A stretch of DNA of 33,535 bases. Origin: Pseudonocardia sp. SCN 73-27 (GTDB lineage Bacteria; Actinomycetota; Actinomycetes; Mycobacteriales; Pseudonocardiaceae). Location of the stretch: NCBI GenBank assembly GCA_001725415.1, contig MEGH01000027.1:51371-84905 (forward strand), given 5' to 3'. A program made the translations under genes and the position numbers. Within the stretch, counting starts at the first letter, position 1. Each line of letters begins with the position of its first letter. Under the pieces are notes generated by a model that was not told where the DNA came from, searched no databases, and saw only the letters and a list, made by a program, of their open reading frames with translations. Shown piece by piece: positions 25,448 to 33,359 of the stretch.

Positions 25448-26677
25448 GTGGCCGAGCGTGCACGAAAGACCGGGGGACGACCCGCTGCCGGAAGCGGCAG
25501 GCGGCTCGCGGCGCTGATCGCCGCGCTGGTGGCGACGGTGCTCGTCAGCGGCTGCGCGACGGCCGCCGCCCGCGCCACCCACGAGCAGCGGCAGGCGCAG
25601 CAGACCGCGCCCCCCGTGCCCGCCTCGCTCTCCCCCGCCGACGGCACCGCCGACGTCTCCCCGAAAGCCGATGTGAAGGCCGACGGCGGCTCCGGCACGC
25701 TGCGCGACATCGCGCTGACCAACGCGAAGGGCGTCGCCGTCACCGGCGAGCTCTCCGCCGACGGCAAGCAGTGGGCGCCCACCGAGCCGCTGGGCTACGG
25801 CGGCACCTACACCTGGTCGGGCACCGCGGTCGCCACCGACGGCACCACCACCCCGCTCGCGGGCTCCTTCACGACGGTCACGCCCACGCGCACGGTCAAG
25901 GCCACCACCAACATCGGCGACGGCGCGACCGTCGGCGTCGCCGCCCCGATCGAGGTCCAGTTCAACCGCGACCTCGACCAGACCGCCAAGGCCGCCGTCG
26001 AGAAGACGCTTAAGGTGACGACGTCGGTGCCCGTCGAGGGCGCCTGGGCGTGGCTGCCCGACGACCAGCAGGGCTCCCGCGCGCACTGGCGCCCCAAGGA
26101 GTACTGGCCCGCCGGCACGCAGGTGACCATGACCGCGTCGGTGTACGGCGTCGACATGGGATCCGCCGGCTACGGCGCCGCCGACCTGAGCAGCGAGTTC
26201 ACCATCGGCCGCAGCCAGATCGTCAAGGCCGACGTCACCAGCCACCGGATCGTCGTGATCCGCGACGGGCAGCAGGTCCTCGACCTGCCCGCCTCCTACG
26301 GCCTGGAGACCGACCCCAACCGCGTCACCCGCAGCGGCACGCACATCGTCATGGGCAAGTCCGAGACGGTCCTGATGACCAACCTGGCCTACGGCTACGA
26401 GAACATCCCGGAGAAGTGGGCCGTCCGCATCTCCAACAACGGCGAGTTCATCCACGCCAACCCGGCCTCGGCCGGCGCCCAGGGCAACCGCAACGTCACC
26501 CACGGCTGCATCAACCTGTCGCTGAAGAACGCGAAGACCTACTTCGACACCGCGATGTTCGGCGACCCGGTCGAGGTCACGGGCAGCAGCGTCAAGCTGT
26601 CGGCGGCCGACGGCGACATCTACGACTGGGCGGTCGACTGGAGCACGTGGCAGTCCATGTCGGCGCTGTCGAGCTGA
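25448..26677 (+). CDS. L,D-transpeptidase lipoprotein with Ig-like domains
   Basis: A 409-residue enzyme that makes 3-3 cross-links in peptidoglycan. Lipobox VSGC gives lipidated Cys36. Two Ig-like domains (about 58-150 and 152-258) precede the YkuD catalytic domain (about 262-385), as in mycobacterial LdtMt2. Catalytic residues are H336 (FIHANP), H352 and nucleophile C354 (THGCINLS). The aromatic C-terminal tail (YDWAVDWSTW) is another LdtMt2 feature. The GTG 25448 start has GAGGGGG seven bases upstream. Such enzymes give tolerance to most beta-lactams except carbapenems, as known for the family. Confidence 0.95.
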   Translation: MAERARKTGGRPAAGSGRRLAALIAALVATVLVSGCATAAARATHEQRQAQQTAPPVPASLSPADGTADVSPKADVKADGGSGTLRDIALTNAKGVAVTGELSADGKQWAPTEPLGYGGTYTWSGTAVATDGTTTPLAGSFTTVTPTRTVKATTNIGDGATVGVAAPIEVQFNRDLDQTAKAAVEKTLKVTTSVPVEGAWAWLPDDQQGSRAHWRPKEYWPAGTQVTMTASVYGVDMGSAGYGAADLSSEFTIGRSQIVKADVTSHRIVVIRDGQQVLDLPASYGLETDPNRVTRSGTHIVMGKSETVLMTNLAYGYENIPEKWAVRISNNGEFIHANPASAGAQGNRNVTHGCINLSLKNAKTYFDTAMFGDPVEVTGSSVKLSAADGDIYDWAVDWSTWQSMSALSS

Positions 26678-26744
26678 CCCTCCGGCTCACGAGGCCGTCC
26701 ATCCCGGCGAAACCGCCCTTATCGGCCCGGCGGGGCGGCCGCCT

Positions 26745-27671
26745 GTGCGGCATGACATGTTCTTGTGTGTGCTCGCGCTCGACACCTCGGCGGTGCGTCT
26801 GGTCTCGCCGTGGTTCGTCGGCGGCACGATCGCCCTCGCGGCCGTGCTGTGCGTCGTGGTCGTCGCCGGGTGGCGACGCTGGCGGCACCGCCGGGCGGGC
26901 CGCACCGCGTCCGTCCTCGCCGCGACCGCGCTCGTCGTGCTCGCGCTGGCATCGGTGGCCAACGCCTCCGGGAGCTTCTACCCGACGCTCGGCTCGCTGC
27001 TCGGCACGTCGGCACCCGCGGTGTCCACGGCCGGTGCCCGGGCCGAGGTGACCGGGCCGGGCAGCGTCCGCACCGTCGCGGGCCCGCACGGGCCGCTGCC
27101 CGTCTACCTGCCCGCCGCCGCCACCGCGCCGGGTGCTGGGGACGTCCGCTTCCCCGTCGTCGAGTGGCTCGGCTCCCTGTCCACCGGTGACCCACTGGTC
27201 GCCGCGCTCGACCGGGCCGTCGCCGAGCACCGCTCCCCACCCGTCGTGGTCGTCGCCGCCGGGCCCGTCGATGCCGCCGAGGCCGCGGCGCTGCACGACT
27301 GGGCCGCCGGCGCCGCGTCCGGGCTGCCCGTCCGCGGCGACCGTGCGGGATGGGCGATCGCCGGCCCGACCGCCGCGCGGAGCTGCCCGCTGGGGATCGC
27401 GCTCGGCCGCCCGTCGGACTGGTCCGCCGCCGCCGGCACCCCCTGCGGGCTCACCGCCCCGGCCGGTCCGGACGCGCCCCCGGCCCTGCTCGCGGTGACG
27501 ATCGGGACGGGCGTCGCAGACGTGACGTCGCAGGTCTCGCCCGCGCCCGTGACGGGCTACGTTCTCACCGACGCGGCAGACGCACCCGCCGCCGTCGTCG
27601 GCTGGCTCGGGGCCCGGCTCCCCGGACCGGTGCACGCCCCCGTGACAGGAGCCGACAGTGTCCCGTCCTGA
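26745..27671 (+). CDS. Membrane protein with a degenerate esterase-like domain
   Basis: A 308-residue protein with two N-terminal membrane helices (about 18-42 and 52-75) and an extracellular part. The outer part resembles the putative-esterase alpha/beta-hydrolase family: PVYLPAA, RFPVVEWLG, PPVVVVAAGP and RAGWAIAGPTAARSCPLGIALGRPSDWSAA. In active members the last block reads close to WAIAGYSTGG and the earlier strand ends in HG. Here the nucleophile serine position is Thr in GPTAAR, and the HG turn is LG. I infer loss of hydrolase activity. It overlaps the next gene by 14 bases, so both work together. The start could also be ATG 26757. Confidence 0.65.
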   Translation: MRHDMFLCVLALDTSAVRLVSPWFVGGTIALAAVLCVVVVAGWRRWRHRRAGRTASVLAATALVVLALASVANASGSFYPTLGSLLGTSAPAVSTAGARAEVTGPGSVRTVAGPHGPLPVYLPAAATAPGAGDVRFPVVEWLGSLSTGDPLVAALDRAVAEHRSPPVVVVAAGPVDAAEAAALHDWAAGAASGLPVRGDRAGWAIAGPTAARSCPLGIALGRPSDWSAAAGTPCGLTAPAGPDAPPALLAVTIGTGVADVTSQVSPAPVTGYVLTDAADAPAAVVGWLGARLPGPVHAPVTGADSVPS

Positions 27672-29451
27672 CTCCCCCGCCACCGGGGACCCGGGCGACA
27701 CCCGGACGCGACCGTCGAAGACGGTGCGCCCCGATCCCTCGGCGCGCCGACGCAGGCTGGCCGGTGCCGCCGCGGTGCGTGCCGTGGTGTGGACGGCCCG
27801 CCTCGTCGCGCTGGTGACGGTCGTCGCCGCCCTCTTCCCGGCGCCGCGGCGGGCGTTCATGGCGTCGCTGCGCGAGAGCCTCGGCCTGCCACCGGCCGTC
27901 GGGCTCGCGGGCGTCGTGATCTCACTGGTCGCGGCGGTCGGGCTGTGGCTGCTCGGCGCAGGGCTGCGGCGGCGCAAGCGACGCGCGTGGGCGTTGGCGA
28001 TCGTCGTCGGCGCGGTGCTGACCGTCGTGAACGTGCTGCACGGGCTCACCACCGGGAACGGCTGGATCGCGGCCGCGCTGACGCTCGCGCTGCTCGTGGC
28101 ACTCGTCGCGTGCCGACGCCGGTTCGTGGCCCGGCCCGACCCGGGCGGGCTGGCGCGCGGCGTCGTGATCCTGGTCCAGCTACCGGTCGCCGGGTTCGTG
28201 CTGGTGTGGCTGCTGCTGGCGCTCAACCCGCGACGGCTCGTCGGCTCGCCGGGAGTGTGGCAGGAGGCCGGGCACGCGGCGTTGTCGCTGGTCGGGGTGT
28301 CGGGGCCGGTGCAGTTCCGGGCGGCCTGGCTCGACGACCTGACCTCGGCGGTCGGGCTCGCGTTCGGGGTGGCGGCCGTGCTGGTGGCCGGCTACCACCT
28401 GCTTCGCTCCCCCGAGCCCGAACCGCAGCTCTCCGGCGACGACGAGGACCGGCTGCGCGCGCTGCTCGACCGGCACGGCCGTCGCGACTCGCTGGGCTAC
28501 TTCGCGCTGCGCACCGACAAGGCCGCCGTGTTCTCCCCGACGGGCAAGGCGGCGGTGTCCTACCGGGCGCTGGCCGGCGTGGCGCTGGCGTCGGGCGACC
28601 CGCTGGGCGACCACGAGGCGTGGCCCGGCGCGATCGAGATGTTCCTCGGCGAGTGCGCATCCTACGGCTGGGTACCGGCCGTCCTGGGCTGCTCCGAGCT
28701 GGGCGCCACCGCGTGGGCCCGCGCCGGGCTCGACGTCCTCGAGTTCGGCGACGAGGCCGTCCTCGACACCGCGACCTTCACCCTCGAGGGCCGGGCGATG
28801 CGCGGCATCCGGCAGGCCTCGGGGAGGCTCGCCCGGGCCGGCTACACCGTGCGGGTCGAGCGCCTGCCCGACCTCACCGACGAGGAACGCGCCGTCGTCG
28901 CCGACCGGGCGTCGCGGTGGCGTGGCGACGCCGTCGAACGCGGCTACTCGATGGCGCTGTCACGCGTCGCCGACCCGCGCGACGCCGGGGCCGTCGTGGT
29001 GCTCGCCGAGCAGGAGGGCGAGGTCAGGGGGCTGCTGCAGTTCGTCCCCTGGGGTGGTGACGGGCTGTCGCTGGACCTGATGCGCCGCGACCCGGCATCG
29101 GACAACGGGCTCAACGAGCTGATGATCGCCGAGCTGATGGCGGCGGCACCGCGGCTCGGGGTGGCGCGGGTGTCGCTGAACTTCGCGGTGTTCCGGGCGG
29201 CCCTGGAGCGTGGCGAGCGGATCGGGGCCGGTCCGGTGGCCAAGGGGTGGGCGAAGCTGCTACGGGCGGCGTCGCGGTGGTGGCAGATCGACAGCCTCTA
29301 CCGGTTCAACGACAAGTTCCGCCCGGAGTGGGTGCCGCGCTACGTGGCCTATCCGGCGGTGCGCGACCTGCCCCGGATCATGGCCGCGGCCCTGGAGGCC
29401 GAGGGCTTCGGCGGCCGCCCGCCCGCGGTCCTGCGACTGCTGCGCCGGTAG
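27658..29451 (+). CDS. MprF-type phosphatidylglycerol aminoacyl-transferase
   Basis: A 597-residue membrane protein with about six or seven membrane helices (about 40-255) and a C-terminal DUF2156 transferase domain (about 275-585). Family marks are GYFALRTDKAAVFSPTGKAAVSYR, GDPLGD, RSGLN-type LNELMIAE and WWQIDSLYRFNDKFRPEWVPRY. MprF-type enzymes move lysine or alanine from aminoacyl-tRNA to phosphatidylglycerol, lowering negative surface charge and sensitivity to cationic peptides. It lacks the lysyl-tRNA synthetase domain that mycobacterial LysX has fused. GTG 27658 has AGGAG six bases upstream. The amino acid used cannot be read here. Confidence 0.88.
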   Translation: MSRPDSPATGDPGDTRTRPSKTVRPDPSARRRRLAGAAAVRAVVWTARLVALVTVVAALFPAPRRAFMASLRESLGLPPAVGLAGVVISLVAAVGLWLLGAGLRRRKRRAWALAIVVGAVLTVVNVLHGLTTGNGWIAAALTLALLVALVACRRRFVARPDPGGLARGVVILVQLPVAGFVLVWLLLALNPRRLVGSPGVWQEAGHAALSLVGVSGPVQFRAAWLDDLTSAVGLAFGVAAVLVAGYHLLRSPEPEPQLSGDDEDRLRALLDRHGRRDSLGYFALRTDKAAVFSPTGKAAVSYRALAGVALASGDPLGDHEAWPGAIEMFLGECASYGWVPAVLGCSELGATAWARAGLDVLEFGDEAVLDTATFTLEGRAMRGIRQASGRLARAGYTVRVERLPDLTDEERAVVADRASRWRGDAVERGYSMALSRVADPRDAGAVVVLAEQEGEVRGLLQFVPWGGDGLSLDLMRRDPASDNGLNELMIAELMAAAPRLGVARVSLNFAVFRAALERGERIGAGPVAKGWAKLLRAASRWWQIDSLYRFNDKFRPEWVPRYVAYPAVRDLPRIMAAALEAEGFGGRPPAVLRLLRR

Positions 29452-29457
29452 ACCCTC

Positions 29458-29497
29458 GTGAGCGGTACTGGTCGCTACAGCGACCATCACCGCTCAC
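29458..29497. terminator. Bidirectional hairpin between the MprF-type and TetR genes
   Basis: GTGAGCGGT (29458-29466) pairs with 29489-29497. After a three-base internal loop, GGTCGC (29470-29475) pairs with 29480-29485 around TACA. It begins six bases after the MprF-type stop and overlaps the stop codon of the convergent TetR gene by a few bases. Confidence 0.8.
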
Positions 29498-30147
29498 AGG
29501 CTCTTCGAGGTGCCTGTCACGATCGCCAGCATCTCGGCGACGGCCGTCCGCAGGTCCGCCGCGGCGGCCGGGTCGCCGGAGAGCTGCCGCAGCAGCGCCT
29601 GCTGGAAGATGCCGTCGAACATCGCGTAGGCCACGGCCGTGCCGCACACCGGCGGTGACCCGGCGAGCTCGGCGTAGCGGCTCACCACCCGCTCGATCAT
29701 GCGCTCCAGGCTCGCGTCGATCTCGGTGACGTCGGCGCGGAACGACTGCTCGAACAGCGCCTGGGAGCGCAGGTCGTACCAGAGCCGGTGCATCACCGCG
29801 TCCTCGACGAGCGTCGCCGCCATCGCCACGGCGAACTGCTCCGCGAGCCGCGTCGCGGTCGCGGCGGTGGTGACGACGTCGTCGTAGCGCTGCACGCAGA
29901 CCGCCTTGTAGCGCCGCACGCAGTAGGTGATCAGGTCGACCTTGTCGTGGAAGTAGTAGTGCAGGACGCCGTGGGAGAAGCCGGCGTTCTGAGCGATCTC
30001 GCGCAGGCTCGTGCGGGCGTAGCCGAGTTCGGACAGGGTCTGCAGGGCGGCATCGGCCAGCTCGCGCCGGCGCTCGGAGAACTTGTCGACCTGGCGTCGC
30101 GCGATGCGGTCGGCGCGGTCGCCGGTCGTGGTCGCGGATCTCGTCAC
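29494..30147 (-). CDS. TetR-family transcription regulator
   Basis: A 217-residue regulator. The helix-turn-helix is at about 28-75 (ALQTLSELGYARTSLREIAQNAGFSHGVLHYYFHDKVDLI), followed by an all-helical ligand domain with a TetR_C-like end. I chose GTG 30147. The frame is open to a TTG at 30228, but that codon lies inside a palindrome that is probably the operator. The gene is divergent from an SDR and an acyl-CoA ligase, so it likely represses them and responds to an acyl-CoA or related lipid or aromatic compound. The ligand is inferred from neighbours only. Confidence 0.9.
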   Translation of the reverse strand: MTRSATTTGDRADRIARRQVDKFSERRRELADAALQTLSELGYARTSLREIAQNAGFSHGVLHYYFHDKVDLITYCVRRYKAVCVQRYDDVVTTAATATRLAEQFAVAMAATLVEDAVMHRLWYDLRSQALFEQSFRADVTEIDASLERMIERVVSRYAELAGSPPVCGTAVAYAMFDGIFQQALLRQLSGDPAAAADLRTAVAEMLAIVTGTSKSL

Positions 30148-30211
30148 GGGTGCTGCTACCGCCTCGTCGGGGGACCCGTCCGGTCCCGTCGCAGGATACG
30201 GTGCCCCACTT

Positions 30212-30229
30212 CTTGGGCGTTCGTCCAAG
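30212..30229. promoter_or_regulatory. Palindrome, likely TetR operator
   Basis: CTTGGGCGTTCGTCCAAG fits the symmetric pattern CTTGGnCGnnCGnCCAAG (14 of 18 positions). A second CGTCCAA half-site is at 30244-30250, preceded by CTTGACA, so a related weaker site overlaps the SDR promoter. Confidence 0.6.
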
Positions 30230-30235
30230 AAAATC

Positions 30236-30265
30236 TTGACACTCGTCCAAAATCGTTCCTAGGTT
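30236..30265 (+). promoter_or_regulatory. Promoter of the SDR and acyl-CoA ligase pair
   Basis: Perfect -35 TTGACA (30236-30241), 18 bases, then TAGGTT (30260-30265; TAnnnT). The CGTCCAA half-site lies in the spacer, so a bound TetR dimer would cover the promoter. The leader to ATG 30324 is about 50 bases. Confidence 0.65.
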
Positions 30266-30323
30266 GTGGGCCGCATCACCTACGCCGCGGGGCCGGTCCG
30301 GTGCCGCCGAACAAGGAGGTTCG

Positions 30324-31115
30324 ATGGGTGGGATCGACCTGACCGGTCGCCGGGCGCTGGTCACCGGAGGGGCGCGCGGGCTGGGCGAGGGCATGGCCAG
30401 GGCGCTGGCTGCGGCCGGCGCCACCGTGATGCTGGCCGACGTGCTGAAGGACGTCGGCGAGAAGACTGCCGCCGACATCGAGGGCGCACACTTCGTGGAG
30501 CTCGACGTCACCGACGACGCCGGCTGGGAGTCCGCGATCGCCCACACCGTCGCCGAGCTCGGCGGGCTCGACGTGCTGGTCAACAACGCGGGCGTCGAGG
30601 TCACGCAGCTGATCGTCGACACCGAGCCCGATGACGTCCGCAAGATGCTCGACGTCAACATCCTCGGCACCATGCTCGGCCTCAAGCACGGGATGCGGGC
30701 CATGCGTCCGGGCGGTGCGGCGGGCAACGGCGGCGCGATCGTCAACATCGCGTCGGTGGCCGCGACGATCGCGTTCCCCGGCATCGGCGGCTACTCCGCG
30801 ACCAAGTCCGCCGTCGACCGGCTCACCCGCGTCGCCGCGATGGAGTCGGGCAAGCTCGGCTACGGCGTGCGCGTCAACTGTGTCTACCCCGGCCTCGTGC
30901 CCACCGACATGGGCATGAAGCTCGCCGTCGAGACCTCCGGGCTGGGCCTGTTCCCCGACCCCGAGGCCGCCGTCGCCGCGGTCGTCGAGCTGACCCCGTC
31001 CGGGCGTCTCGGCGAGGTCGCCGACATGGCCGACGCCGTCGTGTTCCTCGCGTCCGACCAGTCCCGGTTCGTCAACGGCGCCGGCCTGCCCGTCGACGGC
31101 GGGATGGGGATGTGA
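30324..31115 (+). CDS. Short-chain dehydrogenase/reductase
   Basis: A 263-residue classical SDR oxidoreductase. The cofactor motif TGGARGLGEG (14-23), NNAG (87-90), catalytic N112, S144 (IVNIASVAA), Y157 and K161 (YSATKSA) are all present. D39 (MLADV) after the second strand suggests NAD(H). ATG 30324 has a near-perfect AAGGAGGT site. It is followed after seven bases by the acyl-CoA ligase gene and controlled from the divergent TetR region. The substrate is probably a hydroxyacyl-CoA or a ring alcohol, but this is not readable. Confidence 0.93.
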   Translation: MGGIDLTGRRALVTGGARGLGEGMARALAAAGATVMLADVLKDVGEKTAADIEGAHFVELDVTDDAGWESAIAHTVAELGGLDVLVNNAGVEVTQLIVDTEPDDVRKMLDVNILGTMLGLKHGMRAMRPGGAAGNGGAIVNIASVAATIAFPGIGGYSATKSAVDRLTRVAAMESGKLGYGVRVNCVYPGLVPTDMGMKLAVETSGLGLFPDPEAAVAAVVELTPSGRLGEVADMADAVVFLASDQSRFVNGAGLPVDGGMGM

Positions 31116-31122
31116 CCTGCTG

Positions 31123-32658
31123 ATGTCGCTCACCGCCTACCTGGACAAGGGCGCGTCGCTCGGACGGGACGCCCCCTGCCTGCAGATGGGCGGCCGGGTG
31201 CTGTCCTACGGCGACGTGCAGGACCTGAGCCACTCGGTCGCCCGGGCGCTGCGGCGCTCGGGCGTCGCACCCGGCGACAAGGTCGGCATCCTGTCGGGCA
31301 ACGACCCCGTCGCGTTCGCCTGCGTCTTCGGCATCGCGCGTGCCGGGGCGGTGTGGTGCCCGATCAACCCGCGCAACGAGGCCGCGGAGAACCGCGAGCT
31401 GCTCGACCTGTTCGAGTGCAAGGCGCTGCTGTTCACCCGGGCCTACGCCGGGGTCGTCGACGCCGTCGCCGGGACGTTACCCACGCTCGACGTGCTCGTC
31501 TGCCTCGACGCCGAGCTGCCCGGCATCCCTGCGCTGCAGGACTGGCTCGACCGGGCCGGGACCGTCACCGGGCCGGTCGAGGTGGACCCGCCGGGCGACG
31601 TCGTGATGATCGTCGGCACCGGTGGGACGACGGGCCGTCCCAAGGGCGTCGTGCTCAGCGGCCGGTCGCTGGAGACGATGACGGCCATCACGCTGATGAG
31701 CTATCCGTTCGACGGCCGGCCCGCCTACCTGGCGCTCGCACCGCTCACGCATGCGGCCGGGGTGCTGTGCTTCCCCGTGATGGCACTCGGCGGACGGATC
31801 GTCGTCATGCCGAGGCCGGACCTCGGCGAGTTCCTCGGACTGGTCGAGCGCGAGCACGTCACGCACACGTTCCTGCCTCCCACGTTGATCTACATGCTGC
31901 TCGACCACCCGGACCTCGACGGCACCGACATGTCGTCGCTGCAGTGCCTGTTCTACGGCGCGGCCCCGATGTCGACGGCCCGCCTCGCCGACGCGATCAC
32001 CCGCATCGGTCCCGTACTCGGGCAGCTGTTCGGCCAGTCCGAGGCGCCCATGATGGTGTCGACGATGGCACCCGCCGACCACCTGCACCCCGACGGGACG
32101 CTCGCCACCGAGCGGTTCTCCTCGGCAGGACGGCCGACACCGCTGGTCACCGTCGCGATCATGGCGGAGGACGGCACGATCCTGCCCCGCGGCGAGCGCG
32201 GCGAGATCGTCGTGCGCAGCTCACTGGTGATGGACGGCTACCACCGCAACCCCGAGGCCACGGCCGAGGCGTCGCGTTTCGGCTGGCACCACACCGGCGA
32301 CATCGGCTTCCTCGACGCCGGGAACTGGCTCTACATCGTCGACCGCGCCAAGGACATGATCATCACCGGCGGGTTCAACGTCTACAGCGCCGAGGTCGAG
32401 CAGGCACTCGCGGCGCATCCGTCGGTGCGGGAGTGCGCGGTGGTCGGGCTGCCCGACGAGAAGTGGGGCGAGCGCGTCGTCGCCGTCGTGGAGCTGCACC
32501 CGGGCGCCGCGGCGACCGAGGACGAGCTGGTGACGTTCGCGAAGCAGCGCGTGGGCAGCGTCAAAGCACCCAAGCAGGTGCTGACGTGGACGGACCTGCC
32601 GCGCTCGACCGTCGGCAAGGTCGTGAAGACGGAGATCCGCGCACGCCTCACCTCCTGA
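31123..32658 (+). CDS. Acyl-CoA synthetase / AMP-dependent ligase
   Basis: A 511-residue ANL-family adenylating enzyme that activates a carboxylic acid to its CoA thioester through an acyl-AMP. The P-loop-like motif is TGGTTGRPKG (166-175). The YGAAPMS and GQSEAPM (A5) blocks, HTGDIGFLD (A7), the hinge DRAKDMIITGGFNVYSAEVE (A8) and catalytic K499 (STVGKVVKTEIR) are intact. Length and order are like FadD-type medium-chain or aromatic acid CoA ligases. Together with the SDR and TetR it suggests a small catabolic module for an acid of unknown type. Its TGA directly abuts the stop codon of the convergent DUF1232 gene. Confidence 0.94.
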   Translation: MSLTAYLDKGASLGRDAPCLQMGGRVLSYGDVQDLSHSVARALRRSGVAPGDKVGILSGNDPVAFACVFGIARAGAVWCPINPRNEAAENRELLDLFECKALLFTRAYAGVVDAVAGTLPTLDVLVCLDAELPGIPALQDWLDRAGTVTGPVEVDPPGDVVMIVGTGGTTGRPKGVVLSGRSLETMTAITLMSYPFDGRPAYLALAPLTHAAGVLCFPVMALGGRIVVMPRPDLGEFLGLVEREHVTHTFLPPTLIYMLLDHPDLDGTDMSSLQCLFYGAAPMSTARLADAITRIGPVLGQLFGQSEAPMMVSTMAPADHLHPDGTLATERFSSAGRPTPLVTVAIMAEDGTILPRGERGEIVVRSSLVMDGYHRNPEATAEASRFGWHHTGDIGFLDAGNWLYIVDRAKDMIITGGFNVYSAEVEQALAAHPSVRECAVVGLPDEKWGERVVAVVELHPGAAATEDELVTFAKQRVGSVKAPKQVLTWTDLPRSTVGKVVKTEIRARLTS

Positions 32659-33123
32659 TCAGCGGGCCTCCCCGACGACCTCGCCGTCGACGATCCCGTC
32701 GAAGTTCTCGGTACGCGTGCCGTCGGTGCGCTCCCAGTGCAGGAAGCGGTCGGTCTCGGCCAGCACCGCGCCGCCGAGCCAGAGCGCGACGACGGCGTCG
32801 TCGACGAGGCCGAACACGTTGAACACGATCTCGGGCACGAAGTCGACCGGCGAGACCAGGTAGACGGCGGCGAGCACGAACAGGAAGAGCCTGCTGGTGG
32901 TCAGCCCCGGGTAGCGCCCGGTGACCGCGGCGCCCGCCATCCGCGGGAACGCGCGGAGCATGTCCCCGACGCCGGGTGCGCCGGGTCGTCGCGCCTGGCG
33001 CAGCAACGTCCAGAGGGCACGGAACGCGGCGAGCCTGCGCGGTCCGAACCGCCCGGCCACGCCCGCGACCCCCGTCGCACGAGCCCCTGCGCTCCGAGCC
33101 TTCGTCCCGCTGGTTCCGGCCAT
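32659..33123 (-). CDS. DUF1232 (YkvA-like) membrane protein
   Basis: A 154-residue protein with two predicted membrane segments around the DUF1232 core: LFLFVLAAVYLVSPVDFVPEIVFNVFGLVDDAVVALWLGGAVL (about 78-120). The YLVSPVDFVPE motif is diagnostic of the family; its function is unknown. The N-terminal half is basic and probably cytoplasmic. I chose ATG 33123, nine bases from a GAGGAG; ATG 33129 is only three bases away. The stop codon lies back to back with that of the acyl-CoA ligase. Confidence 0.85.
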   Translation of the reverse strand: MAGTSGTKARSAGARATGVAGVAGRFGPRRLAAFRALWTLLRQARRPGAPGVGDMLRAFPRMAGAAVTGRYPGLTTSRLFLFVLAAVYLVSPVDFVPEIVFNVFGLVDDAVVALWLGGAVLAETDRFLHWERTDGTRTENFDGIVDGEVVGEAR

Positions 33124-33261
33124 CGCCATCGTCTCCTCGTGGCGCCCCGGGCGGAGCGCAACACCGTAGGACGAACGGGACGGGTGGTTGTGTTCCCGGC
33201 GCGGTCGTGTCGGTGACGCAGGTCTCTCCCCGCAGTCCATGGTTGCATCGCGATGTAGTAG

Positions 33262-33271
33262 CGATATATCG
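33262..33271. promoter_or_regulatory. CGATATATCG palindrome before the PadR-like gene
   Basis: CGATATATCG at 33262-33271, with a second palindrome CATCGCGATG at 33246-33255. AT-rich GATATATC palindromes are typical sites for PadR-type regulators. It lies in the divergent region of the DUF1232 gene and the partial gene, so it could control both. Confidence 0.5.
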
Positions 33272-33287
33272 TGATGGCACGCGAGCT

Positions 33288-33310
33288 GATCGGATGGCTC
33301 GCATCCGATC
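33288..33310. repeat. Inverted repeat before the partial gene
   Basis: GATCGGATG (33288-33296) and its exact reverse complement (33302-33310) around GCTCG. It may be a second operator or a leader hairpin between the palindrome at 33262 and the ATG at 33360. Confidence 0.6.
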
Positions 33311-33359
33311 GCATCCCGGCCCCCGGCCGGAGATGCCCACGTTCCGAGGAGAACACCCA

